From assembly GCA_030833685.1 (NCBI GenBank), contig JAURGS010000009.1, forward strand, positions 1 to 24,762: DNA of 24,762 nucleotides, given 5' to 3'. Position numbers and translations under genes: made by a program. This DNA comes from Rhodoferax sp. Its GTDB lineage: Bacteria > Pseudomonadota > Gammaproteobacteria > Burkholderiales > Burkholderiaceae_C. Positions within the stretch are counted from its first letter, which is position 1. The number at the start of each line of letters is the position of its first letter. The notes beneath the pieces were generated by a model. That model saw only the letters and a program-made list of their open reading frames with translations, had not been told where the DNA came from and searched no databases. Positions 15,127 through 23,054 of this stretch are shown piece by piece.

Positions 15127-16119
15127 CTAGATGAACACGTTTTTCATGCCACCCGCAGGGTAGCGGGTGCCCGCAGCCACATCGGGCGGGAAGGCTTGCG
15201 ACAGCTCTGCAAGTTCGTCAGGGCTAAGCCGGACCTTGCCCGCTGCCATGTTTTCAGCGACCCGGGCAACGCTTTTGGTGCCCGGAATCACAATCACATC
15301 ATCGCCTTGTGCAAGCAACCAGGCCATGGCAAGCTGCCCCGTGCTGCAGCCCTTGCGCGCAGCCATCGCCTGCAGGGGGCCAAGCAATTGCAGATTCTTG
15401 GCCAGGTTTTCCTCGTGAAAGCGGGGGTGGTCTTTGCGGCGGTCGCTGGCCACATCCTGCACCGAATGCACCGCACCCGTGAGCAGGCTTCGCCCCAAAG
15501 GCGCGTAGGCCACAAATGAGATGCCAAGCTCGCGCGTGGTCTGCAAGGTCTCTTCGGCTGGCTCGCGGTACAAGAGCGAATACTCGGTCTGAATCGCGGC
15601 GATCGGATGCGCCGCGTGGGCGCGGCGAATCGTCTGTGGACTGGCTTCACAAAGCGCCAAGGCCCGAACTTTTCCGGCGCGCACCAGCTCACCCATGGCG
15701 CCAACCGTGTCCTCAATGGGTACCTTGGGGTCGATGCGGTGCACGTAATAAAGGTCAATCACGTCGGTTTGCAGCCGAGCCAAGCTGGCTTCGCAGGCCT
15801 GGCGCACGTACTCGGGTCGCCCGTCAACGCCCTGGGTGCCGTCCTCTTTTTTGACTTGGCCGAACTTGGTTGACAACACCACCTGGTTGCGCCGACCTTT
15901 GAGCGCCTGCGCCAGCAATTTCTCGTTGTGGCCCCAGCCGTACATGTCCGAGGAGTCCAGAAAATTGGCCCCTTGGTCTAAAGCGGCATGGATGACATTG
16001 ATGCCATTGGCATCGTCGCTGGCGCCGTAAATGCCCGACAGGGACATTAGCCCCAAGCCGATTGGATGGATGTGCAGGCTGCTGCGGCCCAACTCGCGCG
16101 TTGTTTGATCGGGGCTCAT
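15127..16119 (-). CDS. Aldo/keto reductase
   Basis: A 330-residue cytoplasmic NADPH-dependent oxidoreductase of the aldo/keto reductase superfamily, reducing aldehydes or ketones to alcohols. The catalytic tetrad is complete: Asp55 and Tyr60 in NFLDSSDMYG, Lys85 in VVLSTKFG and His127 in YYVHRID. The cofactor end is visible as VIPGTKSVARVAENMAA near residues 277-293. The length is typical for the bacterial YajO/YakC-like branch. GAGG about ten bases ahead of the ATG supports the start. It follows the GntR-family regulator by 55 bases and precedes the importer genes by 128, so it may be co-transcribed with both. The substrate is unknown. Confidence 0.93.
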   Translation of the reverse strand: MSPDQTTRELGRSSLHIHPIGLGLMSLSGIYGASDDANGINVIHAALDQGANFLDSSDMYGWGHNEKLLAQALKGRRNQVVLSTKFGQVKKEDGTQGVDGRPEYVRQACEASLARLQTDVIDLYYVHRIDPKVPIEDTVGAMGELVRAGKVRALALCEASPQTIRRAHAAHPIAAIQTEYSLLYREPAEETLQTTRELGISFVAYAPLGRSLLTGAVHSVQDVASDRRKDHPRFHEENLAKNLQLLGPLQAMAARKGCSTGQLAMAWLLAQGDDVIVIPGTKSVARVAENMAAGKVRLSPDELAELSQAFPPDVAAGTRYPAGGMKNVFI

Positions 16120-16174
16120 GTTTGGGGTCCTCGAAGGTAGATGAAAAACTCTGCGCCCAAGCAGGCTGTAGCGC

Positions 16175-16903
16175 TCATGCGTTAATGGCCTCGGGCGTCG
16201 CTGCGCCGCTGGCAGCTTGCTTTTGTGAGAGCGTGCTCAGTGTTGCCGTGAAATGCTGGTCGATCAGCTTGCACGCCAAGGCGATGTTGCGCCCTAGCAC
16301 GGCTTGTGTGATTTGCCGATGCTCGTCGCCGGTAAAGCGCTGCCCCAAGCCCGAGCGGATGGACGCCCTGCGGTAGCGCTCGCACAAGTCTTGTAAGTTG
16401 TTGCGGGTCATCAGGAGCCAACGCGAGTCGCAGGCGGAAACCAAGGCGGTGTGAAAGCTGGCATTTGCAGCTTCCCAGTCGTCACTAAGCGTGCCTGCAC
16501 CCGACTGCAGCGCTGAGTCGGCACGGTTCATCATGTAGTCAGCTGCAACAACGCGCGCTTCCCAGTCTGCGTCGCCTATTTCTATGGAGCGCGCCAGCGC
16601 GATTTTTTCAATTTCAACGCGAGCGAAGTTCAAGTCGGCAAAGTCGTCAAGGTCCAGCGGTGCTACAGCGAAACCACGGTTTTCTTGCGCCAGCACCAGC
16701 TGTTCACTGCTGAGTCTTTGCAAGGCTTCTCGCATGGGCGAGGGCCCGATGCCATAAATAGCTTTGAGTTTTTCGATGCGTAGGCGCTCGCCCGGGGCGC
16801 GCTGCCCACGGATGATGTCTTGGCGCAGCACGGCGTAGGCCTTTTCAGCCAGGGTTTCGCCGTGGGCAAGTGCGACATTAGTCGGCGCAGCGGCTGCTTT
16901 CAT
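16175..16903 (-). CDS. GntR-family transcriptional regulator with FCD domain
   Basis: A 242-residue DNA-binding regulator of the FadR subfamily. The N-terminal winged helix spans about residues 18-83 and shows the standard run ending SPMREALQRLSSEQLV. The C-terminal FCD ligand-binding domain contains the metal-binding histidines His151 (SFHTAL), His195 (DEHRQI) and His217 (DQHF). The usual Asp three to four residues before the first of these is Asn147 here. Such proteins usually repress transport and catabolic genes until a carboxylic acid-type effector binds. The gene is divergent from the plus-strand importer operon, and the inverted repeat at 16999-17019 between them is its likely operator. 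It probably controls both directions, including itself. Confidence 0.93.
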   Translation of the reverse strand: MKAAAAPTNVALAHGETLAEKAYAVLRQDIIRGQRAPGERLRIEKLKAIYGIGPSPMREALQRLSSEQLVLAQENRGFAVAPLDLDDFADLNFARVEIEKIALARSIEIGDADWEARVVAADYMMNRADSALQSGAGTLSDDWEAANASFHTALVSACDSRWLLMTRNNLQDLCERYRRASIRSGLGQRFTGDEHRQITQAVLGRNIALACKLIDQHFTATLSTLSQKQAASGAATPEAINA

Positions 16904-16930
16904 ATCCGTGGTGTCGGCATGGGCGGCGGT

Positions 16931-16958
16931 GGGGCAAATGGGCCAGGCCTTTTGCCCC
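16931..16958 (-). other. Hairpin in the 5' leader of the GntR-family regulator gene
   Basis: Perfect 8-base arms GGGGCAAA (16931-16938) and TTTGCCCC (16951-16958) enclose a 12-base loop. It lies between the predicted minus-strand promoter and the regulator ATG at 16903, so it would form in the leader RNA; at DNA level it could also be an operator. Confidence 0.45.
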
Positions 16959-16967
16959 TAAATTTGT

Positions 16968-16996
16968 TTGACATTTCACTTCGGCTGAGCGATATT
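16968..16996 (+). promoter_or_regulatory. Predicted sigma-70 promoter for the plus-strand importer operon
   Basis: A perfect -35 box TTGACA (16968-16973) is followed after 17 bases by a -10-like GATATT (16991-16996). Transcription would begin near 17003, inside the inverted repeat at 16999-17019, leaving a leader of about 150 bases before the permease gene. Confidence 0.55.
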
Positions 16997-17020
16997 AGCG
17001 ACAAAACAATACTTTGTCGA
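16992..17020 (-). promoter_or_regulatory. Predicted sigma-70 promoter for the GntR-family gene
   Basis: Read on the minus strand, TCGACA (17020-17015) and TAATAT (16997-16992) are separated by exactly 17 bases. The -35 box lies within the right arm of the 16999-17019 inverted repeat, so a protein bound there would block this promoter and the opposing one together. Confidence 0.5.
16999..17019. promoter_or_regulatory. Probable operator of the GntR-family regulator
   Basis: A perfect inverted repeat with 7-base arms, CGACAAA and TTTGTCG, around a 7-base AT-rich spacer. It is the strongest symmetric element in the divergent region and overlaps the predicted promoters in both directions. The position is that of a repressor site; the pairing with the neighbouring GntR/FCD protein is inferred from adjacency. 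Confidence 0.65.
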
Positions 17021-17154
17021 TAAAAAACCTGCTGTGAGCTTATGTTTTTGACTCCCTTGTTCCAAGACCCGCGCGGCGCCTTGGCAGCGCGCGCATGGCC
17101 CAACAGGCCATGTCACTGCGGTTGCTCTAGCCCTTCTTCGAGGAGCCAAGAAGC

Positions 17155-18837
17155 GTGGTGACGCACAACAGTCAGCACGGCGTGGTCCGCCTGGAAAGCG
17201 TGGTCATGGTCCTGGCGGTGTCTTGCCTGGCGGTATTGGTGGTGCTGCCAGTCGGCTCTCTGTTGGTGTCGGCGTTTTGGGGCGAGGCAGGTTTAACACT
17301 GGCGCATTTTCGGGAGGCGTTCTCCAGCCGCCTGTATTTGATGCCCCTGCTGAACTCACTGATTTTGGGCGCTTGGACCGGCCTTTTCAGTGTAGTGATT
17401 GGCTTGCCGCTGGCCTGGGCGGTGGCACGCACCAATGTGCCCGGAAAAGGTTTGATCACGGCCACGGCCACCATGTCCTATTTGGCGCCACCGTTTCTGA
17501 CGGCTATTGCGTTTGTGAACCTCTTCAGCCCGAACGCAGGCATCATGAATGTGCTGTTTCGAGACGTGCTGGGCCTGCCATTGCTCACCTTCAATGTGTT
17601 TTCAATGTCGGGGTTGGTGCTGGTCACGGTGATGCATACCTTCCCTTTCATCTTTTTGCTGGCGCGCAGCGCCTTGCAATCGGTTGACGCGTCTTACGAG
17701 GAAGCGGCCCAGATTTTGGGCGCCAGTAAATGGCGCACCGCGTGGTCCATCACGGCCCCGCTGGTTGCGCCAGCGGTGCTCTCGGGGACATTGCTGGCCT
17801 TTGTTAACGCGATCGCTCTGTTCGGCTCGCAAGCCATCATCGGTTTGCCCGCGCGCATCGTGACACTGCCCACGCGTATTTACTCATTGTTTGACTATCC
17901 GCCCGAGTATGGGCTGGCCTCCGCGCTGTCCTTGCTGTTTATTTTGATCACGATCACGGCTTTGTACCTGCAGCGCAGTTACCTGGCCCGGCGATCTTTT
18001 ATTACCCTGGGGGGCAAAGGTTCGCGCCCGCAGCTCATTGACCTGGGCGTGTGGCGATGGGTTTTGTTGGGCTTTGGCATTTTTATTTTCCTGATTGCCA
18101 TCGTCGCGCCCTTCGGTACGCTGATTGCCGTGTCCTTGTCAAACTCATGGGGACTGGATTTCTGGAAGGGCCTGACGCTCAAACACTACCACTTCATCAT
18201 TTTTGAATACGACGTCACCCAGCGTGCGATTGTGAATAGCCTGTATCTGGCCACGGTGGCCGCAACGCTGGCCATCTTGATTGGTGGCCTGGTGAGCTGG
18301 ATTGATTTGCGTACCAAGCTGCCCGGGCGCAAGGCTTTGGACTACGCCGCACTGATTCCGCTGGGCTTGCCCGGCATTGTGATGGCAGTGGCCTTGATTC
18401 GGTTTTGGCTGCAAGTGCCCATTACCTTGTACGGCACGCTGACCATATTGCTGTTGGCCTACGTGGGACGCTATGTGCCGCTGGCGGTGCGCTCCAGCAA
18501 TGCCGCGCTACGGCAGGTGGACCCGTCGCTGGAGGAGAGTGCCCAAATTCTGGGTGCGAAGTGGGCGCAGGTCATGCGCCACATCACCTTCCCACTGATT
18601 CGACCCGGCCTGTTTGCGGGCTGGTTGCTGGTATTTGTACCCGTGGTGCAGGAGCTCAGCGCCTCGATTCTCTTGTTCAGCTCCAAGACCATGACACTGG
18701 CGGTGGCGGTCTATAACTTGTACGAGACCGGCTACACCGAGCCGGTGGCGGCGCTGGCCATGATCAATATGTTCATCATCGGCTTGGCGATGTGGCTGGC
18801 CTATCGGCTCGGTGGCGGCGCCATCGGCAGAATTTGA
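17155..18837 (+). CDS. ABC transporter permease, fused FbpB type (second system)
   Basis: A 560-residue inner-membrane protein with about 12 hydrophobic helices and two EAA loops, YEEAAQILGASKWRTAWSIT in the first half and LEESAQILGAKWAQVMRHIT in the second. It forms the whole membrane channel of the second Fbp-type importer. Two GTG codons (17155, 17158) are possible starts. AGGAG at 17141-17145 sits best with the first, while the second overlaps the stop of a 39-codon leader frame (17042-17161). It is the first large gene after the GntR-controlled promoter, and the ATPase gene follows after 15 bases. It resembles the minus-strand fused permease in layout but differs in sequence, so the two are paralogues and not a recent duplication. 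Confidence 0.94.
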   Translation: MVTHNSQHGVVRLESVVMVLAVSCLAVLVVLPVGSLLVSAFWGEAGLTLAHFREAFSSRLYLMPLLNSLILGAWTGLFSVVIGLPLAWAVARTNVPGKGLITATATMSYLAPPFLTAIAFVNLFSPNAGIMNVLFRDVLGLPLLTFNVFSMSGLVLVTVMHTFPFIFLLARSALQSVDASYEEAAQILGASKWRTAWSITAPLVAPAVLSGTLLAFVNAIALFGSQAIIGLPARIVTLPTRIYSLFDYPPEYGLASALSLLFILITITALYLQRSYLARRSFITLGGKGSRPQLIDLGVWRWVLLGFGIFIFLIAIVAPFGTLIAVSLSNSWGLDFWKGLTLKHYHFIIFEYDVTQRAIVNSLYLATVAATLAILIGGLVSWIDLRTKLPGRKALDYAALIPLGLPGIVMAVALIRFWLQVPITLYGTLTILLLAYVGRYVPLAVRSSNAALRQVDPSLEESAQILGAKWAQVMRHITFPLIRPGLFAGWLLVFVPVVQELSASILLFSSKTMTLAVAVYNLYETGYTEPVAALAMINMFIIGLAMWLAYRLGGGAIGRI

Positions 18838-18852
18838 CGGAAAGCATCAGCA

Positions 18853-19938
18853 ATGGCATCGATCACCATTCGAAACCTGTCCAAGACTTATGGCGACGTG
18901 GCCGATGCGCCGGCGGTCAAGGATGTCAATATCTCTGTGCCTGATGGCACGTTCTTGACTCTTTTGGGCCCGAGCGGCTGTGGCAAGACCACCACCTTGC
19001 GCCTGATTGCCGGCTACATCACACCCGACACGGGCGAGATTTTGGTTGGCGAGCGGCAAGTTTCCTCGCCCGCGGCGGTGGTGCCGCCCGAGCAACGCGG
19101 CATGGGCATGGTGTTTCAGAACTATGCGATCTGGCCGCATAAGACGGTTTTTGAAAATGTGGCTTTTGGTTTAAAGCTGCGTCGCCACAGCCACGCCGAG
19201 ATCCAGAAACAAGTGCAGAAGTCCCTTGAGCAGGTTGGGCTCTCAGGCTATGAGAGCCGCTTCCCCAACGAGCTCAGCGGGGGTCAACAGCAGCGCGTGG
19301 CCTTGGCACGCAGCCTGGTTGTGGAGCCAGAGATCCTGCTGCTTGACGAGCCGCTGAGCAATTTGGACGCCAAATTGCGCGAGCACATGCGATCCGAACT
19401 CAAGGAACTGCAGCGGCGCACAGGCATCACGTTTGTGTACGTCACCCACGACCAGGCTGAAGCCCTGGCGCTGTCGGACCAAATTGTGGTGATGCATCGA
19501 GGCGCCGTCCAACAAATGGGCTCACCTTACGAGGTGTACGAGCGGCCCGCGAACCGCCTGGTGGCGGACTTCATGGGGCTGATGAACAGTTTTCAAGGCC
19601 AGGTTGAGCCTGGTGCCAACGGCGCGGCGACCATGACGCTGGCTGACGGCACCGCCTTGCAGGTGCCCGCGCCGGCGGGCTTGGTTGACAAGAAAAATGC
19701 TGAAATGGTGGTTCGCCCAGAGAACATCACGCTTCGCGCCGCTGAGGGCCACTCGGGCGGCCTTCAGGGGGTGGTGACGGCGCAGACTTTTTTAGGTAAC
19801 CTGATGGAGTTGACGGTTCGCCTGTCGTTTGGTCAGGAGATCCGTGTTCAGTCGCATCCGCTGACCAAATTCAGTGTCGGTGATGCGGTCAGCCTTGCGC
19901 TGAATGCAGAGTCGGTTTCGGTATTTGTCCAGGCATGA
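18853..19938 (+). CDS. ABC transporter ATP-binding protein, FbpC/PotA type (second system)
   Basis: A 361-residue cytoplasmic ATPase. Motifs are Walker A GPSGCGKT (39-46), Q-loop Gln89, signature LSGGQ (141-145), Walker B ILLLDE (Asp165, Glu166), D-loop SNLD and switch His199 (VTHDQ). A TOBE-like C-terminal region begins near residue 240 and ends LALNAESVSVFV. It serves the fused permease just upstream and the binding protein just downstream. The ATG is preceded by GGAAAG at moderate distance. The substrate class cannot be told from this subunit. Confidence 0.94.
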   Translation: MASITIRNLSKTYGDVADAPAVKDVNISVPDGTFLTLLGPSGCGKTTTLRLIAGYITPDTGEILVGERQVSSPAAVVPPEQRGMGMVFQNYAIWPHKTVFENVAFGLKLRRHSHAEIQKQVQKSLEQVGLSGYESRFPNELSGGQQQRVALARSLVVEPEILLLDEPLSNLDAKLREHMRSELKELQRRTGITFVYVTHDQAEALALSDQIVVMHRGAVQQMGSPYEVYERPANRLVADFMGLMNSFQGQVEPGANGAATMTLADGTALQVPAPAGLVDKKNAEMVVRPENITLRAAEGHSGGLQGVVTAQTFLGNLMELTVRLSFGQEIRVQSHPLTKFSVGDAVSLALNAESVSVFVQA

Positions 19939-19997
19939 TGCGCCTAGCCAATAGCCTGGTTTCTCAAGGGTTTGTTGATTTTTTAAAAGGAGACGGT

Positions 19998-21065
19998 ATG
20001 CGTTCAATAGTTCAGATCTCAAAACCTGTACGTCAGGCATCGCTTGCCACGCTGGGTCGCTTGGGCAGCGCTTTGGCTTTGGCTGCGGCGGGTGCGCTGG
20101 CAGCAAGCGGCGCTTTGGCCGCTGATGCCACCGATATGGCTGCAGCCAAAAATGAGGGCAAAGTGGTCTGGTACACCTCTACCCCCATCAAACAAGCACA
20201 GCAAATTGCCAACTTGTTTGAAACCAAAACCGGCATCAAAGTGGAGCTTTTTCGCTCGGGTGGCTCTGCCATCCTGCGCCGCTTTAACCAGGAAGCCCAG
20301 GCCGGCAAGATGGCTGCAGACGTGCTGACGCACTCTGACCCGGCGGCGGCGGCAATCATGGCCGACAAGGGCATGTTTGTGCCTTTCAAGCCCGAAGGCT
20401 TTGACATGGTCTCAGGTGTGGCCAAGGACAGTGACGGTTTGTGGGTGGCGCAGCGGCTGAACGTGATGACGATTTATCTGCGCGGGGACAAGGTGCCCGC
20501 GGCCGACCGCCCCAAGAAATGGGCTGACCTGCTGGATCCGAAATACAAGGGAAAGATGGTCATGACGGACCCCTCGTTCACGTCGCTGCAAGTGACCGTG
20601 GTGGGAACATTTGCCAAAGAGCGTGGCTGGAGTTTTTATGAAGGCCTGCGCAAAAACGACGTCATGATTGTTCAAGGCAATCAGCAAGTCTCTGACATGA
20701 TCAAAAAAGGTGAGCGCTTGATTGCTGTGGGTGCGCTGGACTCTTACGCCGCCGATGACCGCAAAGCGGGCCACGACATTGACACGTTGTACCCAAGCGA
20801 TGGCGTGTTTGTGATTCCCTCACCAACATCGGTGGTCAAAGGCTCGCCCAATCCGAATGCCGCCAAATTGTTCGCTGCGTTTAACCTGAGCAAAGAAGTG
20901 CAGGAGATCTTCCCGAACTCTGGTGGTTATGCCGCACGCTCCGATGTCAAGTCGCCCAAGGGCAGCCCAGCGTTCAATGATCTGAAGGCCATCACGGTGG
21001 ACTACAAAGATCTGGAAAAGCAAAGCGGTGCGATCAAGAAACAATTCAATTCCATCTTTCAATAA
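19998..21065 (+). CDS. ABC transporter extracellular substrate-binding protein, FbpA type (second system)
   Basis: A 355-residue periplasmic binding protein. The ATG at 19998 is chosen over the longer frame from 19935 because AAGGAG (19987-19992) lies just before it and it gives a proper signal peptide: basic N-terminus, core LALAAAGALAASGAL, cleavage after ALA near residue 41. The mature protein opens with EGKVVWYTSTPIKQAQQIANLFE, the family-1/6 opening for iron(III)-type binding proteins. Other marks are SGGSAILRRFNQEAQAGK and AADVLTHSDPAAA. No clear paired tyrosine iron-binding motif is evident to me, so an organic anion ligand is at least as likely as iron. It is followed by a long hairpin before the enzyme genes. 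Confidence 0.92.
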   Translation: MRSIVQISKPVRQASLATLGRLGSALALAAAGALAASGALAADATDMAAAKNEGKVVWYTSTPIKQAQQIANLFETKTGIKVELFRSGGSAILRRFNQEAQAGKMAADVLTHSDPAAAAIMADKGMFVPFKPEGFDMVSGVAKDSDGLWVAQRLNVMTIYLRGDKVPAADRPKKWADLLDPKYKGKMVMTDPSFTSLQVTVVGTFAKERGWSFYEGLRKNDVMIVQGNQQVSDMIKKGERLIAVGALDSYAADDRKAGHDIDTLYPSDGVFVIPSPTSVVKGSPNPNAAKLFAAFNLSKEVQEIFPNSGGYAARSDVKSPKGSPAFNDLKAITVDYKDLEKQSGAIKKQFNSIFQ

Positions 21066-21103
21066 ACCCCATTTTTCGACTGCTAAGCAGCCAGGCTCTC
21101 GTG

Positions 21104-21143
21104 CAGGGCAAGCGTAACCTTTGACGGGGCGGCGCTTGCCCTG
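21104..21143 (+). other. Intercistronic hairpin after the second binding-protein gene
   Basis: Perfect 11-base arms CAGGGCAAGCG (21104-21114) and CGCTTGCCCTG (21133-21143) enclose an 18-base loop. A smaller CTGCT-A-AGCAG repeat lies at 21080-21090. No T-run follows, so it is unlikely to end transcription fully; it resembles the hairpins after the other two ABC binding-protein genes. Confidence 0.7.
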
Positions 21144-21174
21144 ATTGACTGGTGGGTCGATTCAGGAGAACGTT

Positions 21175-22035
21175 TTGCGGATAGCAACTTTTCTTTACCA
21201 GGGCGGCATTCATGTCGGCCTGGTTGACGCCAAGGCCGAGACCGTCACGCCGTTGGCGCTAGGTGCCGAGCGCGCCGGGCGTGGCGCATTGAGCCTTATT
21301 GAGTCTGGCGACTGGTCGAATGTCGCGCGGATGCCGGCACTTCGCCTGGCCGATGTGAGTTTGATGGCGCCCATACCGCGGCCCAGGCGCAATATCTTTT
21401 GCGTTGGCCGCAATTACCACGCGCACGCCAAAGAGCTGCTAAGCAGCGTCTTCAAAGACAACAGCAAGGACGTCGCGTCCTGGCCGATTGTCTTTAACAA
21501 GGTTCCCGAGTGTGTGGTTGGTCCTACCGCAGACGTGCACTTGCCGGTGGGCATCTCTGAGCAGATTGACTACGAGTCGGAGCTTGCGGTGGTGATTGGC
21601 GTGGGTGGTCGCAACATCACCCGCGCGGAGGCGATGCAGCATGTGTTTGGCTACACCATCATCAATGACGTAACCGCCCGCGACGTGCAAATGCGTCATC
21701 AACAGTGGGACCTGGGCAAGTCGTTTGACACCTTTTGCCCGATGGGCCCTTGGATCGTCACGGCCGATGAGATGGATGGCAACCACACCCGCGTGCGTGG
21801 CTGGGTTAACCAGGAATTGCGCCAGGACGCGCGCACCGAAGACTTTATTTTTGATATTCCCACGTTGATCGAGACTTGCTCACGCGGCATCACGCTCTAT
21901 CCCGGTGACATCATCGCCACCGGCTCACCAGCAGGGGTTGGCATGGGCATGAATCCGCCAACCTATTTGAAGGCAGGCGATGTGGTGCGCGTCGAAATCG
22001 ATGGCATCGGTGTGATTGAGAACCGTTTTGTCTGA
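21175..22035 (+). CDS. Fumarylacetoacetate hydrolase (FAH) family protein
   Basis: A 286-residue cytoplasmic enzyme of the FAH family, whose members hydrolyse or decarboxylate acylpyruvate-like compounds or hydrate 2-oxo-enoates, using Mg or Mn. The TTG start at 21175 has GGAG six bases upstream and gives a normal N-terminus; the frame continues to 21145 without any ribosome-binding site. Metal ligands are visible as Glu134 and Glu136 (IDYESELAVVIG) and Asp165 (INDVTARD). The substrate loop VGRNYHAHAKE, GKSFDTFCPMGP and the glycine motif TGSPAGVG (249-256) are intact. It follows the importer genes and precedes an alpha/beta hydrolase gene, suggesting a short catabolic route for the imported acid. 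The exact reaction is unknown. Confidence 0.93.
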   Translation: MRIATFLYQGGIHVGLVDAKAETVTPLALGAERAGRGALSLIESGDWSNVARMPALRLADVSLMAPIPRPRRNIFCVGRNYHAHAKELLSSVFKDNSKDVASWPIVFNKVPECVVGPTADVHLPVGISEQIDYESELAVVIGVGGRNITRAEAMQHVFGYTIINDVTARDVQMRHQQWDLGKSFDTFCPMGPWIVTADEMDGNHTRVRGWVNQELRQDARTEDFIFDIPTLIETCSRGITLYPGDIIATGSPAGVGMGMNPPTYLKAGDVVRVEIDGIGVIENRFV

Positions 22036-22068
22036 CCGCGCCGGCTTGCTGCGCACTGTTTGGCGCGG
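22036..22068 (+). other. Inverted repeat directly after the FAH-family gene
   Basis: Seven-base arms CCGCGCC (22036-22042) and GGCGCGG (22062-22068) surround a 19-base loop and begin at the first base after the stop codon. There is no T-run. It may be a weak mRNA-stabilising stem. Confidence 0.4.
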
Positions 22069-22101
22069 GGACTTGTTGAGTTTTGAATTGTTGGAGTTTG
22101 T

Positions 22102-23016
22102 ATGAGCAAGGTGACTTGGTCTGGTGGTGTTGAACACTGGACAAAAAAGGGCGATATCAAGCTGTTTTTGTGGGAGAAAAAGGCCAACCCTGGCGTGCCG
22201 TTTCAGGGCACGATCTTCTTTATCCATGGCTCGTCGATGGCCTCTCAGCCGACCTTTGATCTCTTTGTGCCGGGGCGCCCTTTCTCGTCGGCCATGGACT
22301 GGTTCGCCGCGCACGGCTATGACACCTGGACCATGGACAACGAAGGCTATGGTCGTTCAGACAAGCACCGCAATATCAACTTTGACATCAGCAACGGCGC
22401 TGATGACATTGCCGCGGGCAGCGCCTACATCATGGAAAAGGCGGGTATCTCTTCCATGCACTTTTATGGCATCTCCTCCGGTGCACTAAAGGCAGCCCTG
22501 TTTGCACAGCGCCATCCTGAACGGGTCGCCAAGCTGGCGCTTGACGCGTTTGTCTGGACCGGCCAAGGCAGCCACACGCTGGAGCAGCGCAAGAAAAAAT
22601 TACCCGAGTTCCTGGCCAAGAATCGGCGCCCGATTGACCGCCCTTTTGTACACAGCATCTTCGAGCGCGACCACGCCGATTGCGCAGACAAGGTCACGGT
22701 CGAAGCCTTTGCCGATGCGATTTTGACGCTGGACGACTCCATGCCAACTGGAACTTATGTTGATATGTGTTCCAAATTGCCCTTGGTCGATCCGCAGAAG
22801 ATCCCGGTGCCCTGCATTATTTTGCGCGGCGAGTACGACGGCATTGCCGGTATGGACGACCTGATTGACTTCTTCAAGCTGCTGCCGCACACCAACAAGC
22901 AATTCAGTGTCATGCGTGGTATCTCGCATGCGAGCTTCCAGCAAAAGAACTACATGATGGTTTACCACTTGCTGCATAGCTTCTACGCCATGCCGGAGCC
23001 GGTTTATCAAGGCTGA
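22102..23016 (+). CDS. Alpha/beta-fold hydrolase
   Basis: A 304-residue cytoplasmic serine hydrolase. The full catalytic set can be read: oxyanion HG at 42-43 (FFIHGSS), nucleophile Ser125 in GISSG (123-127), acid Asp246 in LRGEYDG, and base His276 in GISHASF. There is no signal peptide. GGAG about eight bases before the ATG supports the start. A block between about residues 150 and 220 forms the cap region that sets substrate choice. Family members cleave esters, lactones, C-C bonds of diketones or carbon-halogen bonds; Ser as nucleophile argues against a haloalkane dehalogenase. Its place between the FAH-family gene and the Bug-family gene suggests ester or lactone opening before or after the FAH step, an inference only. 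Confidence 0.92.
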   Translation: MSKVTWSGGVEHWTKKGDIKLFLWEKKANPGVPFQGTIFFIHGSSMASQPTFDLFVPGRPFSSAMDWFAAHGYDTWTMDNEGYGRSDKHRNINFDISNGADDIAAGSAYIMEKAGISSMHFYGISSGALKAALFAQRHPERVAKLALDAFVWTGQGSHTLEQRKKKLPEFLAKNRRPIDRPFVHSIFERDHADCADKVTVEAFADAILTLDDSMPTGTYVDMCSKLPLVDPQKIPVPCIILRGEYDGIAGMDDLIDFFKLLPHTNKQFSVMRGISHASFQQKNYMMVYHLLHSFYAMPEPVYQG

Positions 23017-23054
23017 TCGACAGATTGTTTGACTACAACAGAAGGAGACTCCAA

